NCBI GenBank assembly: GCA_029781855.1
Contig: JAKOVX010000007.1
Coordinates: 48,001 to 112,000 of the forward strand
Direction of reading: 5' to 3'
DNA from: Acidobacteriota bacterium
GTDB lineage: Bacteria; Acidobacteriota; Blastocatellia; Pyrinomonadales; Pyrinomonadaceae
DNA length: 64,000 nt
This document shows, piece by piece, positions 18,284 to 26,822 of this stretch. The notes beneath the pieces were generated by a model. The model worked only from the letters and a program-made list of their open reading frames with translations, was not told the DNA's origin and did not search any database. A program made the position numbers and the translations under genes. Within the stretch, counting starts at the first letter, position 1, and every line of letters begins with the position of its first letter.

Positions 18284-19045
18284 CTAGCGGGCGCAAGTTT
18301 GGCCGCGTCCGCCGTCGATCGCGTACGTTCCGCCGGTGATCCAGCCTGCCTTGTCGGACGCGAGAAAATGTATCAGCTCGGCAACCTCGGCGGCCGTTCC
18401 GGGCCGGCCGATCGGATGCGTTTCCTTGGAATGCTGCAAAAATGCCTTGTACGCTTCGTCGTCCATACCGCTGCGGGTGTGGAGGTTGGTGACCACAACG
18501 CCCGGATTAACGGCATTGACACGCACGCCCTTTCCGGCGAGTTCAAGCGCCGTGCAGCGCGTGAATTGATCGATCGCGGCCTTCGAAACGCAGTATGAAA
18601 GTACGTTCGGAAACGAACGCGTTCCGGCAACGCTCGAAACGTTGACGATATTCCCTTTGGTGGCGATCAGATGCGGAACGCAGCGCTGCGTCAGGTTAAA
18701 GACCGACCGGACGTTGATGTTCATCATCTTGTCCCAGTCGTCGAGCGTCGTATTCTCGATATTCCCGCTCTTGATGATGCCGGCAGAATTGACCAAAACG
18801 TCAATCTGACCGAAAGTTTCGACGGTTTCGGTTACGATCCGATCAATTTGCGAGATCTCGGTGACGTCGCAAAGCATCGGTTTGATGAGGCCGGTCTTCA
18901 GTTTTGTGCCGTCACGAAGCGCGTTGAGCTCTTTTTGGTTACGTCCGACGGCAACGACCGTCGCACCTTTACGGGCCATCAACGCAGCGGTCGCACGTCC
19001 TATCCCGCTGCTCGCTCCCGTTACGATTGCGATCTTTCCATTCAT
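18284..19045 (-). CDS. SDR-family oxidoreductase
   Basis: A 253-residue classical short-chain dehydrogenase/reductase. It has the NAD(P)-binding TGASSGIG, NSAG (usually NNAG), the catalytic Ser in VNVSSVAG and the YxxxK pair in SYCVSK, and the C-terminal GGTYAIDGG. The Arg after VAVG (GRNQ) favours NADP. Substrate cannot be predicted. Probably co-transcribed with the downstream MBL-fold hydrolase. Confidence 0.9.
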   Translation of the reverse strand: MNGKIAIVTGASSGIGRATAALMARKGATVVAVGRNQKELNALRDGTKLKTGLIKPMLCDVTEISQIDRIVTETVETFGQIDVLVNSAGIIKSGNIENTTLDDWDKMMNINVRSVFNLTQRCVPHLIATKGNIVNVSSVAGTRSFPNVLSYCVSKAAIDQFTRCTALELAGKGVRVNAVNPGVVVTNLHTRSGMDDEAYKAFLQHSKETHPIGRPGTAAEVAELIHFLASDKAGWITGGTYAIDGGRGQTCAR

Positions 19046-19226
19046 AAATATCCAATATTCGAATGGACTCAGAATAGCAGTGTATCCAATGCGCGGGCAA
19101 CTGCGACGGTCGAGGATCGGACTCGTGAAGCGGAAATGAAAAAGACGACTGAAATAACAGCCGTCCTCAATGATATGTATTTGTTGGAATTATTGCGTTT
19201 ATGGACGAACGCAGCCGATTTGCAAT

Positions 19227-19445
19227 TTATGATTCGTTCGGCTGCGGTTGATTGGAAAATAGCTTTTCCATTGCGGCACGCGTTTCGTCGGATCGGCGTG
19301 TCTTGAATTCGGCTACCCAATCGGTGACCGTAGCGACCATTTCGCGAGCCGCGATGCGCGACACCTTGGCGGTCTTCGGTTTCGCTTGCGGCTGCACTGT
19401 TGCTGCCGACTTCTTGATAACCTTTACTTTCGTTCTGTCAGTCAT
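19227..19445 (-). CDS. Hypothetical small protein
   Basis: 72 residues (MTDRTKVKVIKK...), basic N-terminal half with Ala/Lys/Pro, then a predicted amphipathic helix (MVATVTDWVAEFKTRRSDET). The start is supported by a textbook Shine-Dalgarno, AAGGAGG, nine bases before the ATG at 19445. No family recognised. Confidence 0.65.
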   Translation of the reverse strand: MTDRTKVKVIKKSAATVQPQAKPKTAKVSRIAAREMVATVTDWVAEFKTRRSDETRAAMEKLFSNQPQPNES

Positions 19446-19789
19446 GGATATATACCTCCTTGTAAGTAATTCCCTTGTTGTTTCGATTTGAACATTCCCG
19501 AGAGGAATACGATTATTCCTTACTGCAATATTCATGCCACTAATTTGACGGGTTTGAACCTGGTATTTGCCGAATTCGTGACCAAACGAGATCCGGATTC
19601 CCTTTTATTCGCATTTTGCGAAAAAACTTTTCAATTTTTGCGAATTGCCAACAATATGATTACGTAACTTCCCCAATGGTTGTTCCGTCTTTTTTAATTT
19701 TCGCCTTTATTCACTTGATTTAACGATTCGTTAACATCGACCCGGGCCGCATGTGAAGCTTGGTACGCGGATTGCCGTTTATCTGATCG
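19446..19789. promoter_or_regulatory. Divergent regulatory region with palindromes
   Basis: 344 bases without a gene, AT-richer than its surroundings, between divergent genes. It holds a perfect aggaata/tattcct inverted repeat (19503-19520) upstream of the minus-strand small gene, and three ATTCGCA/TGCGAAT half-sites (19607-19613, 19617-19622, 19639-19645) that could be operator sites. Confidence 0.4.
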
Positions 19790-20485
19790 ATGAGATTTGC
19801 GGACGCCATTATCATTTATCTTTCGTGCGGCTCGCCGTTCGCTGTCAACGCGATACTCGCGAAAACCGATCGCCGAACCCTGACCGTCGCCGTCAGGGCA
19901 TTGCTCACTTTAATTTTCTGGCCTGTAACAGCTATCGGTTCGATCTATCGGTTGGTCAGGGAAACAGATCGCTATCAAGGTGCCGCGCACTCGAACGATC
20001 TCGGGATCGAACTGCAGAAACTACTGAGTAAGGTCGAAAGTATATCACATATCGGACGCGGCGCGGGCTCGGCGTTCGAATTTCGCAAGACGTTTGACCG
20101 ATACACGGGCCTGGCGGCGGAATTTGCGTCACAAACTGATGACACGGGAAACGCCGAGATATTCGCGGTGACCGGCCACCCTGCATCCGAAATTGCGTCG
20201 GCATGCCTCGCAAGAAAGCAGCGAACGAGACTGGCGGAGCATCTCATCCAAGCTAGGCAGGATTTTATCGAATCGGTCACGGAGCTGGCCGGAACGAACG
20301 GAAATTCAAACGCGATCGGGGTGTTGGCGATCGAGATAGCCGAGACCGCAAAAGACACTCCGGGGGCAAACGAACTAAGGCAAATATTGGCACGGCCGGC
20401 AGTTTTCGACACAGGCGAAGCGTTTGCCGGCGACACGGAGCATTTATGGAGTACGACGGAACAAGCTCACTCGATCGCCCAATAA
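19790..20485 (+). CDS. Hypothetical protein with N-terminal membrane segments
   Basis: 231 residues. The first ~50 contain two hydrophobic stretches (ADAIIIYLSCGSPFAVNAIL and VAVRALLTLIFWPVTAIGSI); the rest is soluble and helical (LQKLLSKVESI, LAEHLIQARQDFIESVTEL). No family recognised. It overlaps the next gene by 40 bases in another frame, so the two are coupled. Confidence 0.65.
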   Translation: MRFADAIIIYLSCGSPFAVNAILAKTDRRTLTVAVRALLTLIFWPVTAIGSIYRLVRETDRYQGAAHSNDLGIELQKLLSKVESISHIGRGAGSAFEFRKTFDRYTGLAAEFASQTDDTGNAEIFAVTGHPASEIASACLARKQRTRLAEHLIQARQDFIESVTELAGTNGNSNAIGVLAIEIAETAKDTPGANELRQILARPAVFDTGEAFAGDTEHLWSTTEQAHSIAQ

Positions 20486-21096
20486 ACTGGCAGGATGTCG
20501 AGCCGGAGCCGTTCCCGTTCGACCTGGAAAGTTTGCTGGCGGCAAACGCCGAAATTGAACGGAACCTCGCTTCTGGTCCCGATGAGAATCTATCCCGTGC
20601 GTTCCGGACACCGCTCGACCGCGAGGCAGTATTTTCAAACTTCGGCCTAATGCTCGGCATATTTCCGCCGGCGACATTTTTTCTGACCTTTCTGTTTTAT
20701 TCGGCCCCACGAGCGAATCCGTTGGCAGTTATTTTGGTGATCCTGGCGAACACAGGCACGGCGTTGGCGGGACGCAAGTTCGGAAAGGTCGTCGCCCGGA
20801 TGGTGAACTATGCCGACCAGCAACCGTTGGGCGCGAATCTCATGCTCACGGTATTGATCGGAGTATTGTGGGGAATGGTCGCGGGCGGGTTTGGCGGGCT
20901 ATTCCTTTTTCTCGTCGGCAGCATTTTCGGAGCGATCATCGGCGGTGCGGTCGGAGCGGTGGCGTTGCCGGCTTTCCTCATTCCCTACAAGGTAGTCCAA
21001 CAAGACGGGTCGGTCGGCCTCTCGCACTTTCTGCCGATGTCGGTCGGCGTGACGACGATCATTTGTGCGTTCATCCTTCACATGCTGGTGTTTTAG
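20446..21096 (+). CDS. Hypothetical multi-pass membrane protein
   Basis: 216 residues. An acidic N-terminus (about 60 residues) precedes about five hydrophobic helices, including a Gly-rich pair (GMVAGGFGGLFLFLVGSIFG and AIIGGAVGAVALPAFLIPY). Function unknown. It begins inside the end of the preceding gene and is followed 61 bases later by a histidine kinase. Confidence 0.7.
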   Translation: MEYDGTSSLDRPINWQDVEPEPFPFDLESLLAANAEIERNLASGPDENLSRAFRTPLDREAVFSNFGLMLGIFPPATFFLTFLFYSAPRANPLAVILVILANTGTALAGRKFGKVVARMVNYADQQPLGANLMLTVLIGVLWGMVAGGFGGLFLFLVGSIFGAIIGGAVGAVALPAFLIPYKVVQQDGSVGLSHFLPMSVGVTTIICAFILHMLVF

Positions 21097-21157
21097 CCGG
21101 CTCGCCTTTTCCCAACAGCATTTTGTAAACGGAGCGGCAGGAATTAACATTTAGCCG

Positions 21158-22915
21158 ATGCTGGTGCTGCTTCACCTGTTTGTGCTCTTTCTGCTCGTCG
21201 GACTCGGGTTTTACGTGTTCGTCGCGAACCCGCGAAACCGTGCGCACCAGACGTTTGCGGCGTTCATCGCTTTTCTCGCTCTCTGGACGATAAAGGACCT
21301 CATCTTTTGGAATTTCTACCCGCGAGAATCGACCGCCGGCTGGTGGGTCGCGGCGAGTTTCGTGATCGCCCTGTTCATGCAGTTCGCGATGGTAGTTTTC
21401 GCTTGGGTTTTTCCCGAAAACGCCCGTACGCCTCGCAAGAAGGCGGCCATTCTTTTTGCTCCAAGCCTCGTACTCATCCCGGCCGCGGCGGCGGGAATGC
21501 TGTGGCATCGGGCGGGTTTCAGCAACGGCCAATTCGAGATCGATCTGACGCCGCTGGCGTATGCGTTCGTCATCTACGTTTACGTCGTTTTCTTTTACGG
21601 TGCGGCTATTCTGTTCGGCAAATACCGCAAATATCGCGGCACTCAGGAAGGCCAGCAGGTCGGGGCGATCATCTGGGGCCTGGCGATCACCGGCGTTCTG
21701 AAGACGCTCGCGAACATCGCTATGCCGTACTTCGGCATATACAGCCTCTTGCCGCTGAGCACGCTGTTCGTGCTGCCCGGCGTGCTGATCTATGCGTACG
21801 CGATACTCAATTTTCGGCTCTTTTCGCTGCAGTCGGCGCTGAGGCAATTTCGGCTGTTCCCGATCGCTTACAAGGTCGCGCTGCTCATCGCTTCGATAGC
21901 GATCGTGAGCTTTATCATTTTTCAAGTGCCGATCGTCTGGTGGGCGTTTCACAATGGAATGGACGCCGAAGGCTGGCGGCGCTATCTCGTTTTCAGCGTG
22001 ATCTCGGCACTGGTGCCGAACCTTTTGCTAGTCGGCCTCGTGCTCCGGACGATCTCGCGGCCGCTGCAGCGGATAACGTTGGCTGCGGTCAAGGTCACCG
22101 ATGGCGAATACGGCACCGAGGTCGACCTCCGAAAATCGAATGACGAGATCGGCTTGCTCGCCGATTCGTTCAACGAGATGAGCCGCAAGATGGCTTCGGA
22201 CATCGAGGAACTGCAGCGGCTCAACGCCCAGCTCATCCGCACCGAAAAGCTCGCCGCTATGGGAACGCTCGCGGCAGGAGTCGCCCACGAGGTCAATAAT
22301 CCGCTGGCGTCGATCTCGTCGCTTATCCAAATGATGCAGGCCCGCGACGACTTGCCGGAAGACACGCTCGACAAGCTCAAACTGATCTCATCGCAGATCC
22401 GGCGGATCACGCAGGTCACGAATGACATGACGAATTTCGCCCGGGCACGCCCCGCAGCGAGAACGTCTGCCGATATCAACAAGATCGTGAATACCAGCCT
22501 GCGGCTCGCGAGTTTTGACAGCTCATTTCAGGACCTTACGATCGAAACGGACCTCGCGGAAGAACTCGACCCGATCACCGCCGACGCCGATCAGCTCCAA
22601 CAGGTCGTGCTCAACCTGCTGCTCAACGCCCGCGACGCGATGCCGGACGGCGGCAGTTTGTCGATCGGGACTTCGCAGGCCGACGGCGAGATCGCCATCA
22701 CGATCGCCGACACCGGCGAAGGCATCGCCGACGACGCAATGCCGCACATCTTCGATCCGTTCTACTCGACCAAGCCCGCCGGCAAAGGCACCGGCCTCGG
22801 CCTCGCCGTATGCTACGGCATCGTCACCGCCCACGGCGGCCGCATCGACCTCGCCCCCAACCAACCAACCGGCAGCATCTTCACCGTCCTGCTGCCGGTG
22901 GATAGCGAAAATTAA
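21158..22915 (+). CDS. Sensor histidine kinase, 7TM-HAMP type
   Basis: 585 residues. The N-terminal ~300 residues form seven or more membrane helices, as in histidine kinases with a 7TM sensor. A HAMP linker follows (SRPLQRITLAAVKVTDGEYG). The HisKA domain carries the phospho-acceptor in GTLAAGVAHEVNNPLASI (His about 377), and the HATPase domain has the N-box LLLNARDAMPDGG, G1 DTGEGI and G2 GKGTGLGLAVCYGI. It autophosphorylates in response to an unknown signal. No response regulator is encoded next to it in the window, so it is an orphan kinase here. Confidence 0.92.
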   Translation: MLVLLHLFVLFLLVGLGFYVFVANPRNRAHQTFAAFIAFLALWTIKDLIFWNFYPRESTAGWWVAASFVIALFMQFAMVVFAWVFPENARTPRKKAAILFAPSLVLIPAAAAGMLWHRAGFSNGQFEIDLTPLAYAFVIYVYVVFFYGAAILFGKYRKYRGTQEGQQVGAIIWGLAITGVLKTLANIAMPYFGIYSLLPLSTLFVLPGVLIYAYAILNFRLFSLQSALRQFRLFPIAYKVALLIASIAIVSFIIFQVPIVWWAFHNGMDAEGWRRYLVFSVISALVPNLLLVGLVLRTISRPLQRITLAAVKVTDGEYGTEVDLRKSNDEIGLLADSFNEMSRKMASDIEELQRLNAQLIRTEKLAAMGTLAAGVAHEVNNPLASISSLIQMMQARDDLPEDTLDKLKLISSQIRRITQVTNDMTNFARARPAARTSADINKIVNTSLRLASFDSSFQDLTIETDLAEELDPITADADQLQQVVLNLLLNARDAMPDGGSLSIGTSQADGEIAITIADTGEGIADDAMPHIFDPFYSTKPAGKGTGLGLAVCYGIVTAHGGRIDLAPNQPTGSIFTVLLPVDSEN

Positions 22916-23211
22916 TATTTAAGGTTGAGATGACCTAATTGTTTGCGATCCGCTGCCGTCATTCGATCGAATTGCAGCGGTCGTGGAACGGTGCCGAAGT
23001 CGTGTAAATCTATTCAAGCTATGAATGATATTCATTCATCACGCAAACTACGAGACGCAAACTACGAACCATAATTTATTTGGAATTTGTGCCCTAAAGC
23101 GTGAGCCACCTGAAACTTAGCGGTACCGATTGAATGGCTATCTGCCGGGCAAACTACTTATTACAATTTGATTCCACCGTCGGCAGTTTGTCGAGCGTGG
23201 GCAATATTTCA
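22916..23211. other. Gene-free interval with small repeats
   Basis: Between convergent genes. It holds an inverted repeat tgaatga/tcattca (23022-23038) and a 13-bp direct repeat, acgcaaactacga at 23041 and 23055. No gene is supported. Confidence 0.4.
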
Positions 23212-23796
23212 TCATCTAAGAGGTTCCCGAAAACCCTTCCGAACTCCATAGAATCTCAACTTCGCCGCCTTCAAAGGCGACTTTTTCATTTTACGGAGGC
23301 CGGAAAGATCTTCTTTTTCAACCTGCTTCGACCAGCCATCAATCGCTTGCCATGCCCTTCGGATCTGCTTCGGTGTGTTAAACCTGTGATCACCTGGCGA
23401 TTGATTTTGCCAAACCAAATAAGCAGCATCTGCGAACCTTAAATCCTCAAAATAAATTGCGCTAATAAGGTAAAGGGCCGCAATCTCAATTGTCACGGCT
23501 CCATCCGGATTTACAGGATCAAGAATGATATCCCCTCTTGGATTTATCATCCGATCGCCGCGGTAAAAGTCACGATCGCCTTTCAGCTTCATCAAAAATG
23601 GGATCGATTCGCTTCCTCTCTTAAAGATCGCGTCAGTTGCAGACGAAGCGGTGTCAATATCGCGCGATTTTAGGCTGTCGATCAATACTTTCATCTCAGT
23701 TTTCGTTTTCGCCTGAGCGATCGACGTGTGAGCCAGAATCAACAACAAGAATGTGTAATATAAAAACACCTGACAGTTTTTTCTAATTTTGTTCAT
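23212..23796 (-). CDS. Hypothetical exported protein
   Basis: 194 residues with a signal peptide (VFLYYTFLLLILAHTSIAQA). The mature part is soluble with predicted helices (EMKVLIDSLKSRDIDTASSA, AALYLISAIYFEDLRFADAA) reminiscent of HEAT-like helical repeats, and lies in a repeat-rich stretch with a similar-looking exported gene at 24031-24642. ATG 23796 is chosen over 23811 because the signal peptide starts there. No function assignable. Confidence 0.6.
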   Translation of the reverse strand: MNKIRKNCQVFLYYTFLLLILAHTSIAQAKTKTEMKVLIDSLKSRDIDTASSATDAIFKRGSESIPFLMKLKGDRDFYRGDRMINPRGDIILDPVNPDGAVTIEIAALYLISAIYFEDLRFADAAYLVWQNQSPGDHRFNTPKQIRRAWQAIDGWSKQVEKEDLSGLRKMKKSPLKAAKLRFYGVRKGFREPLR

Positions 23797-24030
23797 AATG
23801 CGACACTCCATTCTCTATTCCGGTTCCTTCCCGGGCGGTGGAGATGGAGGCAGTAGCGGTCGCCACCGACGCTCGGAGCCCGGCCCACTGCTCAAGCAGG
23901 TATCGGGCGACTAAGATCTTGTCGGCGGCACAGCCGCCTCCGGTGGATAATTTGAACAAGTCACGGTCGGGCCAGATCGCTCGCATGCGTCGGGCAGTAG
24001 CCCGAGTCTAAACGATCAAGCACACTTTCG
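23797..24030. repeat. REP-rich spacer between two exported-protein genes
   Basis: Contains a gcagtagcggtcgcc palindromic stretch (about 23850), a ggcggcacagccgcc hairpin (23921-23940) and a 27-bp REP-like unit (23988-24014). Short frames read across it are low-complexity and not convincing genes. Confidence 0.5.
23988..24014 (+). repeat. 27-bp REP-like unit, copy 1
   Basis: Starts cgtcgggcagtagcccg and ends tctaaacg; the cgggc/gcccg hairpin has a GTAG loop region. The same 27 bases, with one substitution, recur at 24708-24734 in direct orientation, bracketing the gene between. Confidence 0.75.
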
Positions 24031-24642
24031 TTACTCCCTCGGCGCCGGCTTAAAATAAGTTGCTGCTTTTCTCAAACGGTTCTTGGCCTCGACGGTTGGT
24101 GCTTTGGATGTGGCTTCGGTAAGGAAATTTATCGCCGCCGCCGGATCTTCACTAAAGTATGAGAACAACATAAAAACACCATTATTTGAGGCAATCGACC
24201 TTTCATCGTTTTGCTCAATAAGTCGAATTGTTTGCGGTAAAGCTCGCTTTCCAACGCGGACCAAAACGGCCACAGCGGGGTAGATATCATCTGGGCCTCG
24301 TGGATGACCCACCCCTTTCAAAACTATGCCCGGCATGCCGTTCACTTTTACATCACCCGTCGCAGCTTCATTTCGAACCGTAATATTATCAGCCAGGACG
24401 CTCAACGTACGATCATCGGCGATCTGTCCCTTTTCCGCCAATTCTTTCAACGCAAGAAGAAGTTGAACCCTTTCCGGGGCACCGTCACTCAGATTCTTCG
24501 ACAGCAGGCGTTTTACGAGCTGTTTCTCCCGCGGAGTGGCTCGATCCTGCGCGAACCCGACGGTGGATAAAAACACTATGGCTACGGGGATTATTAAGGC
24601 TCGCAATGCTCCGAAAATTCGTTTTCTATACACCAATCTCAT
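24031..24642 (-). CDS. Hypothetical exported protein, HEAT-like
   Basis: 203 residues: basic start, signal peptide (LIIPVAIVFLSTVGFAQ), then helical repeats (VQLLLALKELAEKGQIADDR; IYPAVAVLVRVGKRALPQTI) suggestive of a HEAT/ARM-type solenoid. ATG 24642 is preferred to the GTG at 24654. It is flanked directly by two near-identical REP-like units about 720 bases apart, so it may be an inserted cassette. Function unknown. Confidence 0.6.
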   Translation of the reverse strand: MRLVYRKRIFGALRALIIPVAIVFLSTVGFAQDRATPREKQLVKRLLSKNLSDGAPERVQLLLALKELAEKGQIADDRTLSVLADNITVRNEAATGDVKVNGMPGIVLKGVGHPRGPDDIYPAVAVLVRVGKRALPQTIRLIEQNDERSIASNNGVFMLFSYFSEDPAAAINFLTEATSKAPTVEAKNRLRKAATYFKPAPRE

Positions 24643-24707
24643 TTTCCAAGCCACTGAGGAGGCTATGCCTCCGACGATCTACGCTTACGCACTTGAATGC
24701 CAGCACA

Positions 24708-24734
24708 CGTCGGGCAGTAGCCCGACTCTAAACG
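24708..24734 (+). repeat. 27-bp REP-like unit, copy 2
   Basis: Identical to 23988-24014 except one base (cccgac against cccgag). Hairpin cgggc/gcccg. Confidence 0.75.
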
Positions 24735-24756
24735 GGCGGGATCAGTCGGACCGCAA

Positions 24757-24791
24757 CTTTTCACTCTATCACTTTTCCCTGTTTCTCCCGC
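24757..24791 (+). repeat. Short 7-bp-period repeat
   Basis: Reads cttttca, ctctatc, acttttc, cctgttt, ctcccgc in sevens and resembles one arm of the repeat at 45069-45105. Confidence 0.45.
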
Positions 24792-24988
24792 GATAACCAC
24801 ACAGCCAGCAGAGGTCGTGTTGCACACATAGGACGTTGTACGATACACGACGGTATGGTAAGATACAGTTAACCTTCCCGACCGATCCCTCGATCAGGAG
24901 ATCTTTGATAAGTAGAGCGCGGTAAGCTGTAAGCGATCAGCCTCAGAACCCGCTTCCGGGGCCTCCCACAGGACCGAACGCGGCGGAC

Positions 24989-25261
24989 CGTGCCACTTTG
25001 TCGAGAGCACGCGAAAGGTGGAACGATTTCAGGGGTTAAACTGCTGCAGCCACGCGGGTTAACCCGTGCCACTTTGTACGCGAAGTAGAACGATTCTGAC
25101 ACCGCTCTGCGGTTCAACGGCGGTTTTCGACGACGCATCGCGGCCAGACGGAGTCGACCGTCTCAAATTGTAAAGAGCACGCGCAATGTGAGACGATTTG
25201 TGAGCACAACTATTGCAAACAGTTGGGTTAACCCGTCTCACTTTGGCGCGAGAATGAGACG
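24989..25261 (+). repeat. Diverged 170-bp tandem duplication with four hairpins
   Basis: Four inverted repeats at 24989-25025, 25065-25092, 25159-25195 and 25234-25261. Arms are cgtgcca with tggaacg or tagaacg in the first pair and cgtctca with tgagacg in the second pair. Loops alternate long (23), short (14), long (23), short (14). Hairpin 1 to 3 and hairpin 2 to 4 are 170 and 169 bases apart, so the block is one duplicated unit whose spacers have diverged while the stems stayed largely paired. Confidence 0.75.
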
Positions 25262-25458
25262 ATTTGAGACGCCTCTTCCGGCCAACAACGTCGCCGGAAA
25301 CGGCGGGTGAGCCATTCGAGGCATCGATAATCGGGCGGTCGAACTCGGCAGAACGGTTTACCCGAGATTTTCCGCGTCCGTTTGTTGACACCGGCGGCGA
25401 TTAGTAGCACTTTATTGAGTACATTCCGCACGAATTCAAAACTAAATAGGAGCGATAA

Positions 25459-26778
25459 ATGAAGAAATTACTTCTCGGTATCCTTGCGGCCTGCCTGCTC
25501 GGCGTCGCCGCGAATGCCCAAGATAAGCCGATCGCGTATATCAACGCGAAGATAATCCCGATCGTCGGCCAGCCCATCGAACAAGGAACGCTCGTCGTCC
25601 AAAACGGCAAGATCATCGCGGTCGGCGACTCGAAAACGGTAAAACCGCCCGCGGACGCGACCGTCGTCGATGCCAAGGGCAAGGTCATTATGCCCGGCCT
25701 CGTCGATTCGCACAGCCACATCGGCGAAGGCTCGGGTGCCGACGGCTCGGCGCCGATCCAGCCCGACGTTCGGCTGCTTGACGGCCTGAATGTGCGTTCG
25801 TCGAGCCTCCAGCGGGCGCAGACGGGCGGCATCACTACCGTCAACGTTATGCCCGGCTCGGGCCACCTCGACAGCGGCCAGACGCTGTACCTGAAGCTCC
25901 GCGACGGTGCGACCAAGGTCGACGACCTGCTCATTTACGACAAAGACGGCAAGTATATGGGCGGGATCAAGTTCGCCAACGGCACCAACTCGATCCGTCC
26001 GGGCGGCGGCAATTTTCCCGGAACGCGTGCAAAATCAGCGGCGCTCGTCCGCGAGCAGTTCATCAAAGCTCAGGAATACCGCGAAAAGGTGAAAAAGGCT
26101 GCGGGCGACGCCACCAAACTCCCGCCTCGTGACCTCGCGATGGAGGCCCTCGTCGAGGTGCTCGACCGCAAACGCGTCATTCACTTTCACACCCATCGGG
26201 CCGACGACATCATGACCGTGCTCAGGCTGCAGAAGGAATTCGGTTTCCGCGTCGTGCTGCACCACGTTTCCGAGGCGTGGAAGGTCGCCGACGAGATCGC
26301 GAAGGCGAACGTGCCGTCGTCGATCATCTTCATCGATTCGCCGGGCGGCAAACTCGAGACGCTCGACCTCAAGGCCGAGAACGGAGCGGCGCTTGAAAAG
26401 GCCGGTGCACTGGTCGGATTCCACACGGACGACAGCATTACCGATTCGCGGTGGTTCCTTCGCTCGGCCGGAATGGCAGTTCGTGCCGGAATGTCCCGCG
26501 AAAAGGCTCTCTACGCCCTGACAATGGCGAACGCCATCATTCTCGACCTCGGCGACCGCGTCGGCTCGCTTGAGAAGGGCAAGGATGCCGACTTTATTGT
26601 GCTCTCGGGCGATCCGCTGAGCGTCTACACGCACGTTCTCGAGACTTGGGTCGAAGGCAAAAAGGTCTTTGACCGCTCGATCCCGGGCGATTATCTCGTT
26701 CAGGTCGGCGGCAACGGAGCCTCGAACGACCGTTCGGTCCACGACGACGACGAAGACGACAGCGACGGAGGTAACTAG
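25459..26778 (+). CDS. Exported amidohydrolase, metal ligands intact
   Basis: 439 residues with a signal peptide (LLLGILAACLLGVAANA). Amidohydrolase-superfamily fold: the beta-sandwich start (AYINAKIIPIVGQPIEQGTL), the metal pair H85/H87 in GLVDSHSHIG, histidines in VIHFHTHRADD (242-246) and VLHHVSEA (268-269), and the Asp of GFHTDDS (324). The C-terminus is acidic (DDDEDDSDGGN). Related exported enzymes act on imide, peptide or dipeptide bonds; the substrate is not known. AGGAGCG precedes the ATG. Followed at once by a degenerate paralogue. Confidence 0.88.
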   Translation: MKKLLLGILAACLLGVAANAQDKPIAYINAKIIPIVGQPIEQGTLVVQNGKIIAVGDSKTVKPPADATVVDAKGKVIMPGLVDSHSHIGEGSGADGSAPIQPDVRLLDGLNVRSSSLQRAQTGGITTVNVMPGSGHLDSGQTLYLKLRDGATKVDDLLIYDKDGKYMGGIKFANGTNSIRPGGGNFPGTRAKSAALVREQFIKAQEYREKVKKAAGDATKLPPRDLAMEALVEVLDRKRVIHFHTHRADDIMTVLRLQKEFGFRVVLHHVSEAWKVADEIAKANVPSSIIFIDSPGGKLETLDLKAENGAALEKAGALVGFHTDDSITDSRWFLRSAGMAVRAGMSREKALYALTMANAIILDLGDRVGSLEKGKDADFIVLSGDPLSVYTHVLETWVEGKKVFDRSIPGDYLVQVGGNGASNDRSVHDDDEDDSDGGN

Positions 26779-26780
26779 AA

Positions 26781-26822
26781 GTGAATAACGAAAAACTGAT
26801 AACTAATAACGAAAAACGGATG
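26781..26822 (+). repeat. Six heptamer repeats between the amidohydrolase genes
   Basis: gtgaata, acgaaaa, actgata, actaata, acgaaaa, acggatg in exact sevens. It begins two bases after the first stop and its last unit contains the next gene's ATG. Confidence 0.75.

Larger units (their letters stand above)
24655..25458. repeat. Repeat-rich intergenic region before the amidohydrolase operon
   Basis: About 800 bases without a convincing gene. It contains a REP-like unit (24708-24734), a short 7-bp-period stretch (24757-24791) and the 170-bp tandem duplication of paired hairpins (24989-25261). The last 60 bases lead into the amidohydrolase with AGGAGCG before its ATG. Confidence 0.6.

Noticed and set aside
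21071..21952. Minus-strand frame of 293 codons antisense to the histidine kinase
   Set aside because: Composition is extremely charged (Arg/Glu/Asp/His) as expected for the antisense of membrane helices.
23783..23986. Short minus-strand frame ending beside the exported gene
   Set aside because: It is translated REP-like repeat, low-complexity and without a ribosome-binding site.
24989..25261. CRISPR array
   Set aside because: Only four units with unequal spacing (76, 94, 75) and poorly conserved sequence between units; no cas genes. The block is a duplication of paired hairpins instead.
26781..26819. GTG 26781 as start of the second amidohydrolase
   Set aside because: The extra 13 residues are encoded by repeat DNA and precede a normal signal peptide that starts at ATG 26820.
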